A stretch of DNA of 64,000 nt from contig JAFFSR010000242.1 of the NCBI GenBank assembly GCA_017163975.1, forward strand, positions 2,443,001 through 2,507,000, given 5' to 3'. Shown here piece after piece: positions 1 through 12,036 of the stretch. Position 1 is the stretch's first letter, and every line of letters starts with the position of its first letter. The DNA is from Anastatus disparis (Eukaryota > Arthropoda > Insecta > Hymenoptera > Eupelmidae). A program made the translations under genes and the position numbers. The notes under the pieces were generated by a model, which was given only the letters and a program-made list of their open reading frames with translations, was not told the origin of the DNA and made no database searches.

Positions 1-2399
1 ACCGAGAAATCCTTTCGCTTTTTTTATATCCCATGACTAAAAAAATACATGTTTTTTTTCTTCGATTTTTCCATTTTGGAGTTCCGAATCCAATTAAATA
101 GTTAATATTAATGACAAGTCTATCAGTCAGAAATCTTTTGAAAAAGATGAGTGTCCCAGCAAGCTAAAACGTCAGTTAACGAGAAATCCCCCATCATCTT
201 TTTCTTCAACTCGTTATCGTTGCACACTACTTATATAGCCTGCAAGGCCAAGAACTCTTTTCTCTTTCCTTTTAATTGAGAACGGGTTTTAATTTGTTGT
301 GCTTGTAAATAAATAAATACGCATGCACATATCGCTTGGTTCTTCATGAAAATTCAACTTTTATTTATACATACTGTAAATATAAACGATCACTTTATTA
401 TTATCTTATTGATTAATAAATTTCATTCGATTTTAATATTATTTTTTAAATATCTATCGAAGATTGTCCAACGAGCTTTTAATTCGTTTACACACTCTTA
501 ATGCAAGCTCTATCTGAAATTCAAACCACGTGACCGCATTGATTCATCATTATTTTAAAACGGGAAAATCCATATTTAATGAAAACAGTAAAGAAAAAGA
601 AAAATATTTATTCTCTAATTCTATATAGGTTCTTATAGCTTGATCTTAGGATGCTATGATCTTTTTAGCGCTCCTCTTTTCCAACGCCCTTTTTCAATTA
701 GCGTGTATTTAATAACGCATCCTCCATATAAAATTTTGTTTATTATCTGATTCATGCATAAAAAACTATTTTTTTTTCTCATCCTAATCTATATTTTTCT
801 TCTATTCTTACAAATTTTTTAAATTCTCTATTCGTTCGCTTGTTAGTCACACACGTTAACTTTTCGGTTAAACTCAAACTGTTTCTCCTCTTTCTCGCTC
901 CTTTTTTTTGAGCATACAGCAAAGAGGAATCAGAGAGATATGAAGGAGCGAGAGAAAGAGATGTATATACATTCGATGTGTGCGCGCTCGAGAGAGACTA
1001 CTACTCGGCCTTTTTATAGACTCAGCGGCGACGACGAACTACGGCGACGGACTCTTTTACGATGTCATTAAAAATACTTTGTATCCGCGAAACGAGCCAG
1101 TGAAAAAGAAGTCAGCGAGAGTCAAATAGAGATGGGGAAAAAGAGAGAAAGATGAAATCAGGAAAAAAAATGTGCGTGCAGTATCAGTTTTTTTCTCTGA
1201 TTCTTTCCCTTAAGTTTCTCTGCAAAATACTGGGATATATTTCTTTTTTTCTTTCTTAGTTTTCTATAAGCCATTTTAACGTTACTACCTTTTAACGACA
1301 TTTTAAAGTTTAGCCTTCGAAGCCATGCGTATATAAATAAGCTGAAAAAAATGATAATTATTATTAATTAAAAAGCATAATATAATCTCCATCTTTTTTT
1401 TTTTTATTATTGTTATTATGATACTATTTTGAAACTATAAACGTGGTATTGTTTTAATTAAATTTTTACTTGCACGAAAGAAAAAAATTTTTAATTAAAT
1501 ATAACATTTTAACAAAATGATGAATCACGTGATTTTTGTTAGAACTCGTGTAATGATTTAGTAGATGTGTATCGCAAGTGTGGACTCGTTACACTTAAAT
1601 AACATTAAAACAAAAAACCGCACCTCTCATAGCGATTATTCAGCTCCAAAAAGTAACGAGATCTTTTCGTTTACGTGTCGTGTCCACTGTTTTATTATTT
1701 CAAGCATGCTTATAAATAGTTGAAATTTGTTATTCGAAAAATCAAGAAAAACAAATAATAAATTATCATATATTATATTTTATGTTTTTTTAAGTATTTT
1801 TGTGCTTGTCGATCTGAAATTTTGTTTTTAGAATTTTAAAAAAAAGTATAAAGATTAATGTCTAATCTAGTTTTTGGATATAAAATAACCCTATGATTAG
1901 TACGCATTTAAATAAGAAATGAATGCGATGCGTGTGTGTAACATTACCTTTAAAAATTCGATCTGCTTATATTTTGTCCTTCCTTTCTCACATACTTCTT
2001 TAGTCGCTCTCTTTCTTTCTCTCTCACCAAAAAATTGTCAGGAATGCGGTCGTTTATCCACACATACTAAATGAAAACGCCAGCTTAAGAGTCCCTCTCT
2101 CTCTATTCTCAGGCGCGTGCAAACGAGCTTCGCACACTTTTTTGCACACACACACATTTGTGTATCTGTGACAAGACAAGAGAGAAAGATTACACGTATA
2201 CGCACATATACATGTACATACGTATATACGTTAAAAGAGAGAGAAAGAGTGCTTGTGTCTTGTTTACGCGTTATTGGCCTAGCAACAGCTGTTTGGCATT
2301 GAGAGTCTCGGAGCGGTTTTACGCGTGTACGGCCCTCAAACATTCGCCTTCGTCTCTCTCTCTCTCTCTCTTTACTCTCTCGCTCGCTCTTTAACTTTG
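1..2399. other. Intergenic DNA upstream of Pdk1
   Basis: AT-rich DNA with no supported coding exon. It holds scattered GA/CT-rich stretches (for example 930-1010 and 2090-2260) and a CT run at about 2354-2376 just upstream of the inferred first Pdk1 exon. Short open frames at 2038-2394 overlap on both strands in this low-complexity DNA and look like chance frames. The position suggests a promoter-proximal region of Pdk1. Confidence 0.5.
985..1070 (+). promoter_or_regulatory. Possible upstream promoter patch
   Basis: A GC-richer island in AT-rich DNA. GAGAG motifs are followed by TTTTTATAGA near 1011-1020, then an initiator-like ACTCAGCG and a GGCGACGACG stretch. This order (GAGA, TATA-like box, initiator) fits an insect promoter on the + strand. 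It could be a distal Pdk1 start, but no splice donor linking it to a Pdk1 exon was identified. Tentative. Confidence 0.22.
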
Positions 2400-2500
2400 A
2401 ATAAATCCGGGCAAGCAGCGCTCATATAACGACGCGACGGCGGTTCCTCTTTTCGTTTCGAAAATAAACAGTTAAACAGTTTTTCGATAGTTTCGAACGA
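2400..2500 (+). other. Probable non-coding first exon of Pdk1
   Basis: The segment follows a CT-repeat tract and ends in a strong splice donor: CGAACGA before GTAAGTGAG at 2501. It has no useful ATG frame. The next good acceptor on the + strand that leads to coding sequence is at 4595/4596 (Pdk1), with an optional micro-exon at 2661-2695. The 5' limit is a guess. The donor is seen; its link to Pdk1 is inferred. Confidence 0.42.
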
Positions 2501-2660
2501 GTAAGTGAGATCACGCCCAAAACAGAAGATGTATAATAACGCTCTTTTCAGAGATAGTCGAATTTCAAGCTAATATAGTTACACTTTTATTTACAAATCT
2601 AGTCGAGTAATATTTTTTTCTTAATCCATGTATAAACATTAAATCTTCTAATTGTCCAGT

Positions 2661-2695
2661 TAATTAAAAAGATGTCAGAAGAAGAAGAAGAAAAG
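2661..2695 (+). other. Candidate coding micro-exon (Pdk1 alternative start)
   Basis: An acceptor-like TTGTCCAG precedes 2661. An ATG at 2672 opens MSEEEEEK, which ends exactly at a donor (AAG before GTGGGT at 2696) in phase 0. The phase matches the Pdk1 exon starting at 4596, whose frame is open back to its acceptor. This exon could therefore supply the initiator Met. The alternative is that the first Pdk1 Met is the in-frame ATG at 4680. Without transcripts this is only a compatible candidate. Confidence 0.28.
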
Positions 2696-2700
2696 GTGGG

Positions 2701-4595
2701 TGTTAAAAAGATAGAGAACGATGCTTTTCGCTAAATTTAAAAATAACTTATATTATCTCATTTGCCAAATCGAAAGCGACGAGCTATATATATATATATA
2801 TTTTTTTTTTGCTTTGACAAATGACATATATTAGAGAAAAAGAGAGAAAGAGAAAGGCCATAGGAGAGAGAATTTAAGAGCCTTTTATCTAATTGCTTTA
2901 TCAAGCGCTCGTAAATTCAACACATACGCCTCGTATATTACTTCAAATTCGAGGGTTATATGTATATACCTATATATATATTTTGTATGGAAAGTCATTG
3001 ATTATTCACAAGGAAAAAAAAACGAAGTATGTGACATCACATGAATAATGTCACTTTCGACAATTTCGTAATTTTCAAATCGTATGTGATAAATAAAGTC
3101 TTCGTTTATTCTATACAAAAAATTTCAATGTTAATCAAGAGGAATTTTGTTGTGTCACGATGTTAGAAGCTAGGCTCTTCCTTCCGACTTTTAATTAGAA
3201 TTTACTATATATATATATTGCCTTATCATGTTACGGCCAAACAGAGAAAAGTTAGCCTTAAAAAGTATAAATCTATAGGCCCTCATACATACATACATAA
3301 ATTCTTGTGTGTCCTTATCTTCTTATATAGGTTTGACTTAAACATGTGCGCGATTGTGAGGTTTTCGGCCTCCCACTTAATATCTTATAAAAAAAGTATA
3401 TAACGTACTTACTCTATCTCTTTTTTCAACATTAGATTTATCTTAAAACCCCTTCTCTTATTGTCTTTTTTGCCTTCTATTCGTCTCAAGCCGGGTATAT
3501 AAAACTCTTATAACATTTTCTCTCCCACTCGCTTGACTTTTATAACATTACCTTCTCCTTCCACTATACGCGCGTTCCTTCTTTTTTTTATTATTTCCAT
3601 ACGGCGCTCCAAGATCTCTCAAGTCGGTTAGTTATGTCAGTAGTAGTGCGAGTACTACACGCACTACACGAAAACTTGTGCTCCGTGTACAGTATAGTGT
3701 TAATCTGCATCTTTTTTCCTTTGCTTTCTGAATAGAATAGTGACAAATTAACCTTGTATTTTGTTTGTTCTTTTTGTTACTTATTTAAAATTGAAATACT
3801 TTTTCATTGCTAGTATGAAGCTTGATCGTCTAAATCAAATCAAAAGACAGTCATATTGTATTTTATAGTGTAAACTATCGTGTGACATAAATCAACCAAA
3901 AATTTGATTTATATAAATTTATAATTTTGATTAGACGACGGAAAGCTAATTATATTGTGTTCTACTGTATAACGAAGAAATCCATTTTCAAGTACATTTA
4001 TTATTGAAACTTTGCTTATGATTGTGTTGAAAGAAAAATAGAGAGGAAAAGAGTGAGAGAAAAAAAAGAAGGAGTATGATGATGATGATGATGATGATGC
4101 CTGCTCGTTGTTTTTCTACTTGTCGATCGGTTAATATCACTATTTTTACTCTTTCCTATTTTTTTTCCATTTTCCAATATCCGCGTCAAGTGTTGCGATA
4201 ATCATTCGTAAAACTTGGTTTTTTTAAAAATTTTGAAAATTATCTCATAATTTTATCGATAATGATAATGCTGTCAATAGGAAAATACTCTTTTCTGATG
4301 AAATAAATAGTGTTTATAAGAAATGACAATTTCTCTAGTTTATGTATTACGTTGTTGCGTTTCTGTAATAAACGAGTCATCGTGACGATACGATTTTCTT
4401 AACGTTACATCTGAAAAAAGACTTCAATTGTTTTGAATATTTTAGAAAAATTTCTTAATTCACATTGGTTATCTTAATATATAGAATATAATAAAAAAAT
4501 ATCTGTTATTAATATATTTGAATTGAATAATAAAAATAAAATAAATATTTATGAGACGTTAAGTAATAAAAAATTTTGTTTTTTTGTTGTTTCAG
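2701..4595 (+). other. Inferred Pdk1 5' intron
   Basis: Non-coding AT-rich DNA between the probable first exon and the first main coding exon. It holds a GATGAT microsatellite at about 4076-4100 and a small imperfect hairpin at about 3644-3670 (GTAGTGCG pairing with CGCACTAC). A second in-frame start is possible at the GATGAT run (Met run followed by PARCFSTCRS, then a weak GTTAAT donor), but this looks weaker than the 2672 candidate. Confidence 0.4.
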
Positions 4596-5871
4596 CGTGT
4601 GGCGAACCAGACGCTTACCGCTTCGCCACAGCCGGCAGTAGTTAATACAACAACGACGGTGGAGGGGCCGGTGTATAAAATGTCTCCACCTACGAACGAC
4701 TTAACAACAACAAATGTTTTGGTAGCTACGCCGATATCAGCGACAACACCTGCTGAATTAATAAATGCTGTTACAGCACCATCGGCTAGATTATCAAATA
4801 CAACGGGGGGCACGACATCGCCTCAACAACAATCACAACAACAGCAACAACAAAAGGGTAATCTAAGCCCAATACAACACAGCCACAAACGTTGTTCTGA
4901 CGACTTTATTTTTGGCAAGGTCATCGGTGAAGGCAGCTTCTCTACGGTAATAATCATTTTATCTTTACACGATTAACATCTTATTAGTAAATTTGAATAT
5001 TTTGCTTTTCATAATTAACGCTCGTAATGCTGTTTTTCTAAATTCATTTTTTATTACTGGGAAATTTCAATCGTTTATCAGATAGTAAAATAATCGAATA
5101 TTCGCAATATCATCACGCGCATAAATTTATTAAATATATACGGATTTTTTTTAAACTCTGCTTTCTAATTACGTGGACTTTGGTTATATATGCATACATA
5201 TATATGTTTATGTCCTCGTAGGCCGTATTCGTGTCAGTATGTAAAGAGCATGCTAAATTTGTATTGGCATCCCATATGTCTCAGACGCGCTCCTCGACTT
5301 ATTGCAAGAATTATATGTCTTCCTGAGACATATTGAGACTCAATATGTCTCAGGAGAAATCAATATGGCATCACCGATCCTACTATGTTTCGTTCAATAT
5401 GTCAAAGAGCAATCATATTGAACGTAGGTTAGTGAAAAAAAATGACTTGCGCTTCGACAGCAGCTATACTAATTACAAAATGTCAATCTAAGAAACAAAA
5501 GAAAAAATCAATAGAACTAAAATTTAATTTTAAAAGTATTGAAAAAAAGATTAATATTTTCAACTAATAAGTTATATTTCCTCATACGGCCTACTTCGGA
5601 CATAAAATCATCTATGTCCTTTGGCCGTTTATTCAGGTGGAATCTGAATCTCGAACAATGTTTGCCGCTTGAGCAGAAATCTACCTCGGGCGCGCTTCGC
5701 GCGCCCTCGGCAATTTCAGCTCAAGCGACAAACATTGTCCTCGATTCATATTCCACCTGAATACGGCCAAAGGACATATATAACTAATACATATATAGAA
5801 CGATAAACTTGACTGGTTGCGCGAGTAAACGAGTTTTTCGAGATGTCACTAGTCGTGACCGGGTAAAACCA

Positions 5872-5923
<52 letters not shown>

Positions 5924-7645
5924 TACCTTCTCTTTTTCATTAAATTAAAATCGGGAAAAATTTTGCGTAAGCAGCAGAGAGTTAATGGAAATAAATATTA
6001 AAGACTAAAAAAATTTTAATAAACATATACCGTATTTGCTTGTGCAGGTCTATATCGCAAAGGATATCCACACGGGTAAGGAATGTGCAGTAAAAGTATG
6101 CATGAAACAACACATCCTTAAGGAGAGGAAGGGCGAGTATGTGAGGCGCGAGAAGGAGGTGCTAAATATGCTGGCTGGTGCCAAGCACTCGTTCGTACGT
6201 CTATATTGTACGTTCCAGGATACGGAAAGGCTTTACTTTGTTCTTTCGTATGCCAAGAATGGTGAACTCTTACCTCATATTAACAAATTCGGCAGTTTTG
6301 ATATCGAGTGCACAAAATTTTATTCGGCTGAAATATTACGAGGACTCGAGTACCTACACGGTCTTGGTATTATTCATCGTGACCTTAAGCCAGAAAATAT
6401 TCTCCTCGATGAGAAAATGCACGTTCTCATAACCGATTTTGGCAGTGCCAAAATCCTTACGGAAGATCCTGAGAACGAGCAGCGAATGCTTCAAAATCAG
6501 GGAGAGCAGAAAACGGGCGAGAATCGACGCAAGAGGCGAAATTCTTTCGTTGGTACAGCTCAATATGTTTCACCTGAGCTTCTTACGGACAAAACTACCA
6601 GTCGTGCCAGTGATCTATGGGCCCTTGGTTGCATCATCTACCAAATGGTTTCTGGCCTGCCACCTTTCCGCTCGCGTAGCGAATATCTCATCTTTCAAAA
6701 AATTCTCAATCTTGAATATGAAATACCTGATGGCTTCTGTGAGCTCGCTCGCGACCTCGTCAGCAAGCTCCTTGTTCTTAAACCAAGCGAACGGCTCGGA
6801 GCGAGCGATGAGCACGGCTCTGGTTATCCAAGTATTCGTGCCCATCCTTTCTTTGCTAATGTTGACTTTGAGACATTACACGAGCAGACACCACCAGCAA
6901 TTTATCCTTATTTGCCAGGCACCTCGGAACACGAAGAGTTGCGTTCTCACTATCGTGTGCCCGATAATCTTAAACCCGGCCTCGACGACAAGCAGCTCAC
7001 GCGTCTCCTTGGTTTAGGTATCGCTGAGCCAAGTGATGACGATGAGGATGACGAAGCCTCGATCGCTGAGCAACAACAACAGCAGCAGAAGCAGCAAGAG
7101 GACGAACAGAAGAAGAAGAAAGAAAGAAAGGAAAAGCAAAGAAGACTTGATCTCGATAAATCAAAAAAAAAGTTCGTCATCTCGGAACTCAGTGAAGAAG
7201 ACATGAGACTTGCTCTTGAACAGCAAAAAGCCAACAATCAATGGGATAGTTTTGTAGAAGGTAATCTTATCATCAAGCAAGGCTTTGTCAGTAAAAGAAA
7301 GGGTTTGTTCGCTCGACGGAGAATGCTGCTACTCACTACTGGACCGCATCTCTATTACGTCGATCCTGTCAATATGGTGCTTAAGGGTGAAATTCCCTGG
7401 AGCAAAGAACTCAGGGTTGAGCCCAAAAACTTCAAAATTTTCTTTGTGCATACGGTAAGGATCATCGCATTAAATAATTTTTTTAAATGAAAAATAAGTT
7501 TGAGAAAACATAATATAATTGTTCCTTTTTATTACAGCCAAATCGCACTTACTACCTAGAAGATCCAGAGGGTTTTGCTCTTGATTGGTGCCAAATGATC
7601 GAGGACACGAGAGTTCATTATTACGACGTAAAAAAGACATCCTAA
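4596..7645 (+). CDS. Pdk1: 3-phosphoinositide-dependent protein kinase 1 (spliced)
   Basis: AGC-family master kinase that phosphorylates the activation loops of Akt, S6K and PKC downstream of PI3K. It is recruited to membranes by a C-terminal PH domain. Exons are 4596-4946, 6048-7454 and 7538-7645; donors ACG/GTAATA and ACG/GTAAGG and both acceptors keep the frame. The first in-frame Met in the first of these exons is at 4680, giving about 593 residues (human PDK1 is 556). The N-terminus is Ser/Thr/Gln-rich. Visible motifs are the glycine loop GEGSFST (joined across the first intron), the AVK lysine near 6090, HRDLKPEN near 6376, DFG near 6437, and the PDK1-type activation segment [14 protein letters not shown] near 6542-6585. 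A long acidic, Gln- and Lys-rich linker (about 7030-7190) separates the kinase from the PH domain, which spans the last intron and ends near the stop TAA at 7643. [13 protein letters not shown] basic insert before the activation segment is longer than in human PDK1. The identification is secure; the N-terminus is not. Confidence 0.95.
5322..5356. repeat. Perfect 35-bp palindrome
   Basis: TCCTGAGACATATTGAG is followed by its reverse complement CTCAATATGTCTCAGGA, with essentially no loop. Related ATGTCTCAGACG and CAATATGTC words flank it (5273-5420), suggesting the core of a decayed inverted-repeat element within the Pdk1 intron. Confidence 0.7.
5615..5776. mobile_element. Palindromic MITE with TA target site
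   Basis: The element is flanked by TA on both sides (5613-5614 and 5777-5778). It starts TGTCCTTTGGCCGT and ends with the reverse complement CGGCCAAAGGACA. Further inward, ATTCAGGTGGAAT pairs with ATTCCACCTGAAT. The centre is a GC-rich hairpin, GGGCGCGC-TTC-GCGCGCCC, flanked by CGCTTGAGC and GCTCAAGCG. Non-coding, about 162 bp. The TA duplication and terminal repeats fit a Tc1/mariner-type MITE. It shares its central design with the element at 46514-46669. Confidence 0.75.
5875..5919. repeat. TA dinucleotide microsatellite
   Basis: About 22 uninterrupted AT repeats in the Pdk1 intron, a simple sequence repeat likely to vary in length between individuals. Confidence 0.95.
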
Positions 7646-8990
7646 ACTATTGTCCTTGCTAGATCAAACTGATTATTGAGGAGAGATAAGACCGAGTTAG
7701 AATAACTATACATACAGAAACAAACTGCCTCTTTGAAAGCTCTGAACTGAGATTGAGTTGTTATTGTGCCCTTGGATTGTTCACAGGAGCCTTTTAACAC
7801 CGTTACATCGTATCTATAAAGTGAAAAAAACCAGAGACTTATAGCGTGGTTTTGTTTTCTTTTGTTTTTTTTAGATGAAATTTCTTAATGAATTTTCGAT
7901 AGAAATAGAAATTAGTTAAAGAGAGATAATAGTTCAAGGAGGGACCGAATGGGACGACCGCGTTTAATAGTTTAATATAAATATCCTAAAAGACTTTAAA
8001 GCTTTATTCTAGCTCATTTAAAAAGAGAGTAAACAATAATTAAAACCTAATTTAGTTCCATTGTATATGCTGTAAATAATTCTAGTTATTGTAAATCGTC
8101 CAAATACCGACTTTGCAGGTTGAAACTTCGGTCCTTCAACCTCACGACGTTCGAAACAAGACGCGGAGCGATAATTTTATGTGTGCCGATGGCTACTCTA
8201 ATGTTTCATGTATACGAATCAAAATTTGGCAAACAAGTTATCGAAAATAGCTTTATTAAATTTATGGAAAATTTTGTTATTTATTTAAATTTGGCTTTAA
8301 TTATACCAAGAGTAGCCCTCCGTAAAAATTATCAGTGTGCGGCTTGATTTTTCGACTCGTCGATTTAGTAAATTCACTTATTTATTTGTGTGTTAATGAA
8401 TTGTTATAAATTAGTAAAAACTTGAATGTATTAAAAAAAAGTCGGCATCGGCCAATTTGTAGTCATTAGCGACGGATCATTGCATGTTGTCGCCGAAAGC
8501 GTAAGAATGAATGTCCTAAAGTATGTGTAGTATTTTCGCAATCGAGCTCTCAGTTTGATATTCTTGTAATGTATCTATATATATATATACTATACATAAC
8601 TGTACATATTTATATAAATTTTTGCGATCATCGAATGTCGGTTTGTAAATTAGTTAACAAAGATCCTTCATAGATTGTATAATATTTAAGTGTTTAAATC
8701 ACAATTTATGAATTTGTAAATATTTTTAGAGCCAAATGTATAAAGCAAAAGAAATGCAATTTGTAAGTTAAGCCGTAGTCTTTTTCGTTTATATTTTTAA
8801 AGTAGTGTAAGTTTTGTCGTATGAAATGTGAGCTCGCTTGCGAAAAAAAATGAAGAGTCGTGTATCTTTTATGAAAACGGAAGCGCAAAGAGAAAGTCAA
8901 AGCTGTTGTGCGATAAAAAAATCAGTTCGCGACCTTCTCTTCGCTTCATCCGTGAGACTTCGTAACGTAAATAAAAGAATATTTGTAATA
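7646..8990 (+). other. Pdk1 3'UTR
   Basis: Non-coding sequence after the Pdk1 stop. The best poly(A) signal is AATAAA at 8970-8975, with another AATAAATAAG near 9000. Short open frames (8120-8347 +, 8706-8900 -) encode no recognisable protein and are ignored. The length is inferred from the poly(A) signal alone. Confidence 0.5.
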
Positions 8991-10655
8991 GCCTCCAAAA
9001 ATAAATAAGTCGTTAATGCACGCTTTTTAGCGGGCGCAAAAAAATAGAAAAATAGGCTAAAAGTAATTTGGAAAAATCAGCGGAAACTGCCTCGCACCCT
9101 TGGAAAGACTTATAACAGGGTATTTTTTTCGTAAACAAGTGGCACAACGAATATTGTGTTCATCTGAGTTTTCTGAAGTATCGTGTCACATCTTCATGTG
9201 ATTCAAAAAAAAAACTGATCAGTATCAGTTTTTATTTCGGCGCGTCCCCGAAAAAATGTCCTACGATGTCATTTTGTTCTCGGACCCAGCGACTTATTTC
9301 AAAAAGACCGCTTTTGGTAGGTCGCGTACGGATCGGGCGGGGCTTCGCACTTAAAAACTAACGCGTCGAGCTTATGAGCACATGAAAATAGGATATTATT
9401 CTTTCGAATATTCTTGGAGACACTGACGGCAACCACATTGTTTCGCATTAGCCAATCGTTAAACAAATAAGTAGATTTATTAATTGTTAATAGGTATGAG
9501 TGATGGGTGATTATTAACGTGGCGCGAGGCGAGCTTTAGCGAGATTTTTCGGAAGGAGCACCTGCCGGATTAATATTTAAAAAAAGAGTTTAAAAAATGT
9601 GAAAGAATTGAATAAATATTACTTTCTTCAAATATTAAAATCAGATATAAGTTATTGATAAAATATAATGTATATAAAAATCATGGTTAATGGTTTTTTT
9701 AAATTTATCATTAAAATAATTTAATTTTGTTATGATTCTTTCACAATTTTTAAGAAAAATAAATTCAAACGTAAAATCGCAAAACTGTCAATTTCTTTTT
9801 TTGCTGAATAGGTTCTTGTAAAAAAAAAGGTAGTCGATTTTCAGTTCCTATGTAAGATAAAGCAGATCTATTAATTTGAATTTATTTAAATTTGACTGTT
9901 ATATTTAGTATTGTATTATTGTTAAAAAACTGCAAATATAAAAAATTGGCGATTTTACGGTTTTCACGTGTAAATAAAGACTGAAAGAGACCGCAAAAAT
10001 TTTTTTTGTATTTCAAAAGTAGAAATGCTAGTTCTGTTTTATAATTCGTCAACGTTTACATTATTGAATTATTCATTTTTTTTTTATTTTAGTCGATGTA
10101 CAATTTACGTTGATTAATTTGGATTGACAATCAACATGTCTTAGATTTTTTTTAAGTTTGAAATATTGTTTTGCATTAAAAATTTATGCGCGATTCTTGT
10201 TTTAATTAAAATTCGTAAATTATGAAATTTGCGTATTTTCGCATATAATGAAATTACTTAAAAAGAACTTAAAAAGTTTTCGAACCCGGAAGATCGCCTC
10301 AACTACTATTCGCAGTATTACTAAATATACGTAGACTTACAGCGACAAAATGTGCGAAAATACGAAACTTAATGTTAAGTATAACATTGAATAAAGACTC
10401 TGTACATAGTTAGTTACATTATGCGAATTAGAATTAAGTCCTATTAATAAATAACATGTCAAGTTTATTTATAATAAAGTTTCTGAAACATGAAATTTTC
10501 TGTTTTTTATCCTTTCAATCAACCTTACACCAAATAAATCAACAAATATATTATTTTATAAAAAAAAAAGTTTTATTATAAATTATACTTTTTACAAAAA
10601 TAATATAAATAACTTAGTTTTATTAGCATTAACAAATATTTTATTACTCCTTTGT
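8991..10655. other. Intergenic DNA between Pdk1 and aprataxin
   Basis: No gene seen. A GC-richer patch at 9240-9570 (GGGCGGGGC, GGCGCGAGGCGAGC) stands out from the AT-rich surroundings and could be a regulatory region or a decayed element. The convergent Pdk1 (+) and aprataxin (-) genes both end into this interval. AATAAA-type signals for the - strand gene (TTTATT on +) occur near 10570-10640. Confidence 0.5.
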
Positions 10656-11778
10656 TTATCTTGTTGAAATATGTCCAATTATATGTCTTTTAAGATCTGG
10701 CATATTTTTTGGAGTGTAAGAACATTTATGACACTTCAAATCTTTTTTCAAATGTTGTTCTTGCTCTTTAGTATTTACTTTTATTTCACCATGCTCTTTC
10801 AGCTGCATGCGAACAACTTGAAATAAAATATTAAATTTATTATTTTTAAAATTAATATAAAATGAAATTTTAAAAATTAGAATAAAAATATTGTGACACA
10901 AAATGGTCAACTAAAGACTTAAATTTAGAGAACTAAAATTTTTTAAATATAAATACAATTAAAATTGAACTTTATTGTCATAGATAGTATAATAAATATT
11001 TGTGTATTATTGAGATAAATTATAATTTAATAAAATATTATATTGAATTTTTGATTTCATTAATATAAGTGATAATTATTAATTAAAATTTACCATCAGA
11101 AGGTAGAAAATATGGAGTATTGAAAGAGTTCCAATGCTGTTTTGTTTTTAAACAAGGACTATCGAAATCCGTACTTATAACATGTAAATGTAATCGATGC
11201 ATACTAGGTATAGCATGATATCCAATTCTAAAAATAATTTTATTCAAATATTATTGTAACATCATAATATATTTTTTTCAAAGAATTAAAATAATAAATT
11301 GATTTTACTTGAATTCGCAAGGATTGTGTCGATTAACAAGCTTTTTTCCAATGGATTCCATATAATCTAATAACTTCAAATCCTCAACAGTAACTTTACT
11401 AATTGCAGATATATCTTTCTTAGGTAAAACAAGATAATGATACTGAGCTTTTGGATATTTATCTTTTATAACAACAATTTGCTCATCTTCTTCTACTTTT
11501 AATTCAGGATCATTTATAGAATCAAGTAAACCAAGAGACCAATGTTTTGCAGGTTTTGCTGTTGATGCTATATTTTTTAACGTAGCAGGACTCATTTTTT
11601 TCATATCAGATCCTGATAATCCTACAAAAATATAATTTATATAAATAATGTAAATAATATAACCTTTGAATTTCACTGTAAAAAGTTTTAAGTTAAATAA
11701 AGTTATGATTAATTTTATAAAAAATTTTGATCAGACTCGCAATTTACAAAGATTCGTACGTTTTACAGACTTTGCCAT
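10656..11778 (-). CDS. Aprataxin-like HIT-domain nucleotide hydrolase (spliced)
   Basis: HIT-superfamily enzyme. Aprataxin removes 5'-AMP from abortive DNA-ligation ends during single-strand break repair in the nucleus. Four exons on the - strand are proposed: 11778-11760, 11621-11309, 11227-11094 and 10816-10656. All junctions are GT-AG, phases agree, and the total of 627 nt gives 208 residues. The HIT core contains [10 protein letters not shown], then the histidine triad HRLHLHVIS in the third exon. The last exon ends in a C2H2 zinc finger: CHKC, 12 residues, HIIGH. Insect aprataxins often lack the N-terminal FHA domain of vertebrates, as here. The 19-nt first exon is inferred from phase (MAKSVK); the other exons are strongly supported. 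Histidine triad plus C-terminal finger separates it from HINT proteins. Confidence 0.88.
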
Positions 11779-12036
11779 TCCTTTACTCAAATATATAATG
11801 TAAATACTTCTTTTTGACCGTTATATTAAATAATAACACTGTGTTCTCTCAGCTGTTGTAGTGATTGTTAACCATCTTATGAAGCAATTTGCTATTTAAA
11901 TTCAAGCCAAGCCCAGGAAGATGGCACTCTGAACGTTAGCCCTGTCATGGCGGCACACTACTACTAGCTTGTGGGATTCTGCCGCATGCATTGGCGAGTA
12001 TTGTTTTGATTTTGATGGATATGAGTAAACGGCAAA
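11779..12036. promoter_or_regulatory. Divergent promoter between aprataxin and THAP gene
   Basis: Only about 258 bp separate the two start codons on opposite strands. The segment contains a GC-richer patch (AAGCCCAGGAAGATGGC near 11911-11928, CATGGCGGCAC near 11946) in AT-rich DNA. There is no clear TATA box, which fits a shared housekeeping promoter. An ETS-like GGAAG and a YY1-like ATGGCGGC word are present. Inferred from layout, not tested. Confidence 0.55.

Larger units (their letters stand above)
4947..6047 (+). other. Pdk1 kinase-domain intron rich in small repeats
   Basis: A 1.1-kb intron interrupting the glycine-rich loop codons of the kinase, with donor GTAATA at 4947 and acceptor TTGTGCAG at 6047. 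It holds a perfect palindrome (5322-5356), a TA-flanked MITE (5615-5776) and a long TA microsatellite (5875-5919), each listed separately. The ORF-like stretch at 5539-5760 is the MITE itself, not a gene. Confidence 0.85.

Noticed and set aside
2038..2394. Overlapping short ORFs on both strands upstream of Pdk1
   Set aside because: Low-complexity GA/CT and CA-rich sequence; three mutually overlapping frames with no domain.
8120..8347. 75-codon frame in the Pdk1 3'UTR
   Set aside because: No recognisable domain, no splice context, lies inside the inferred UTR.
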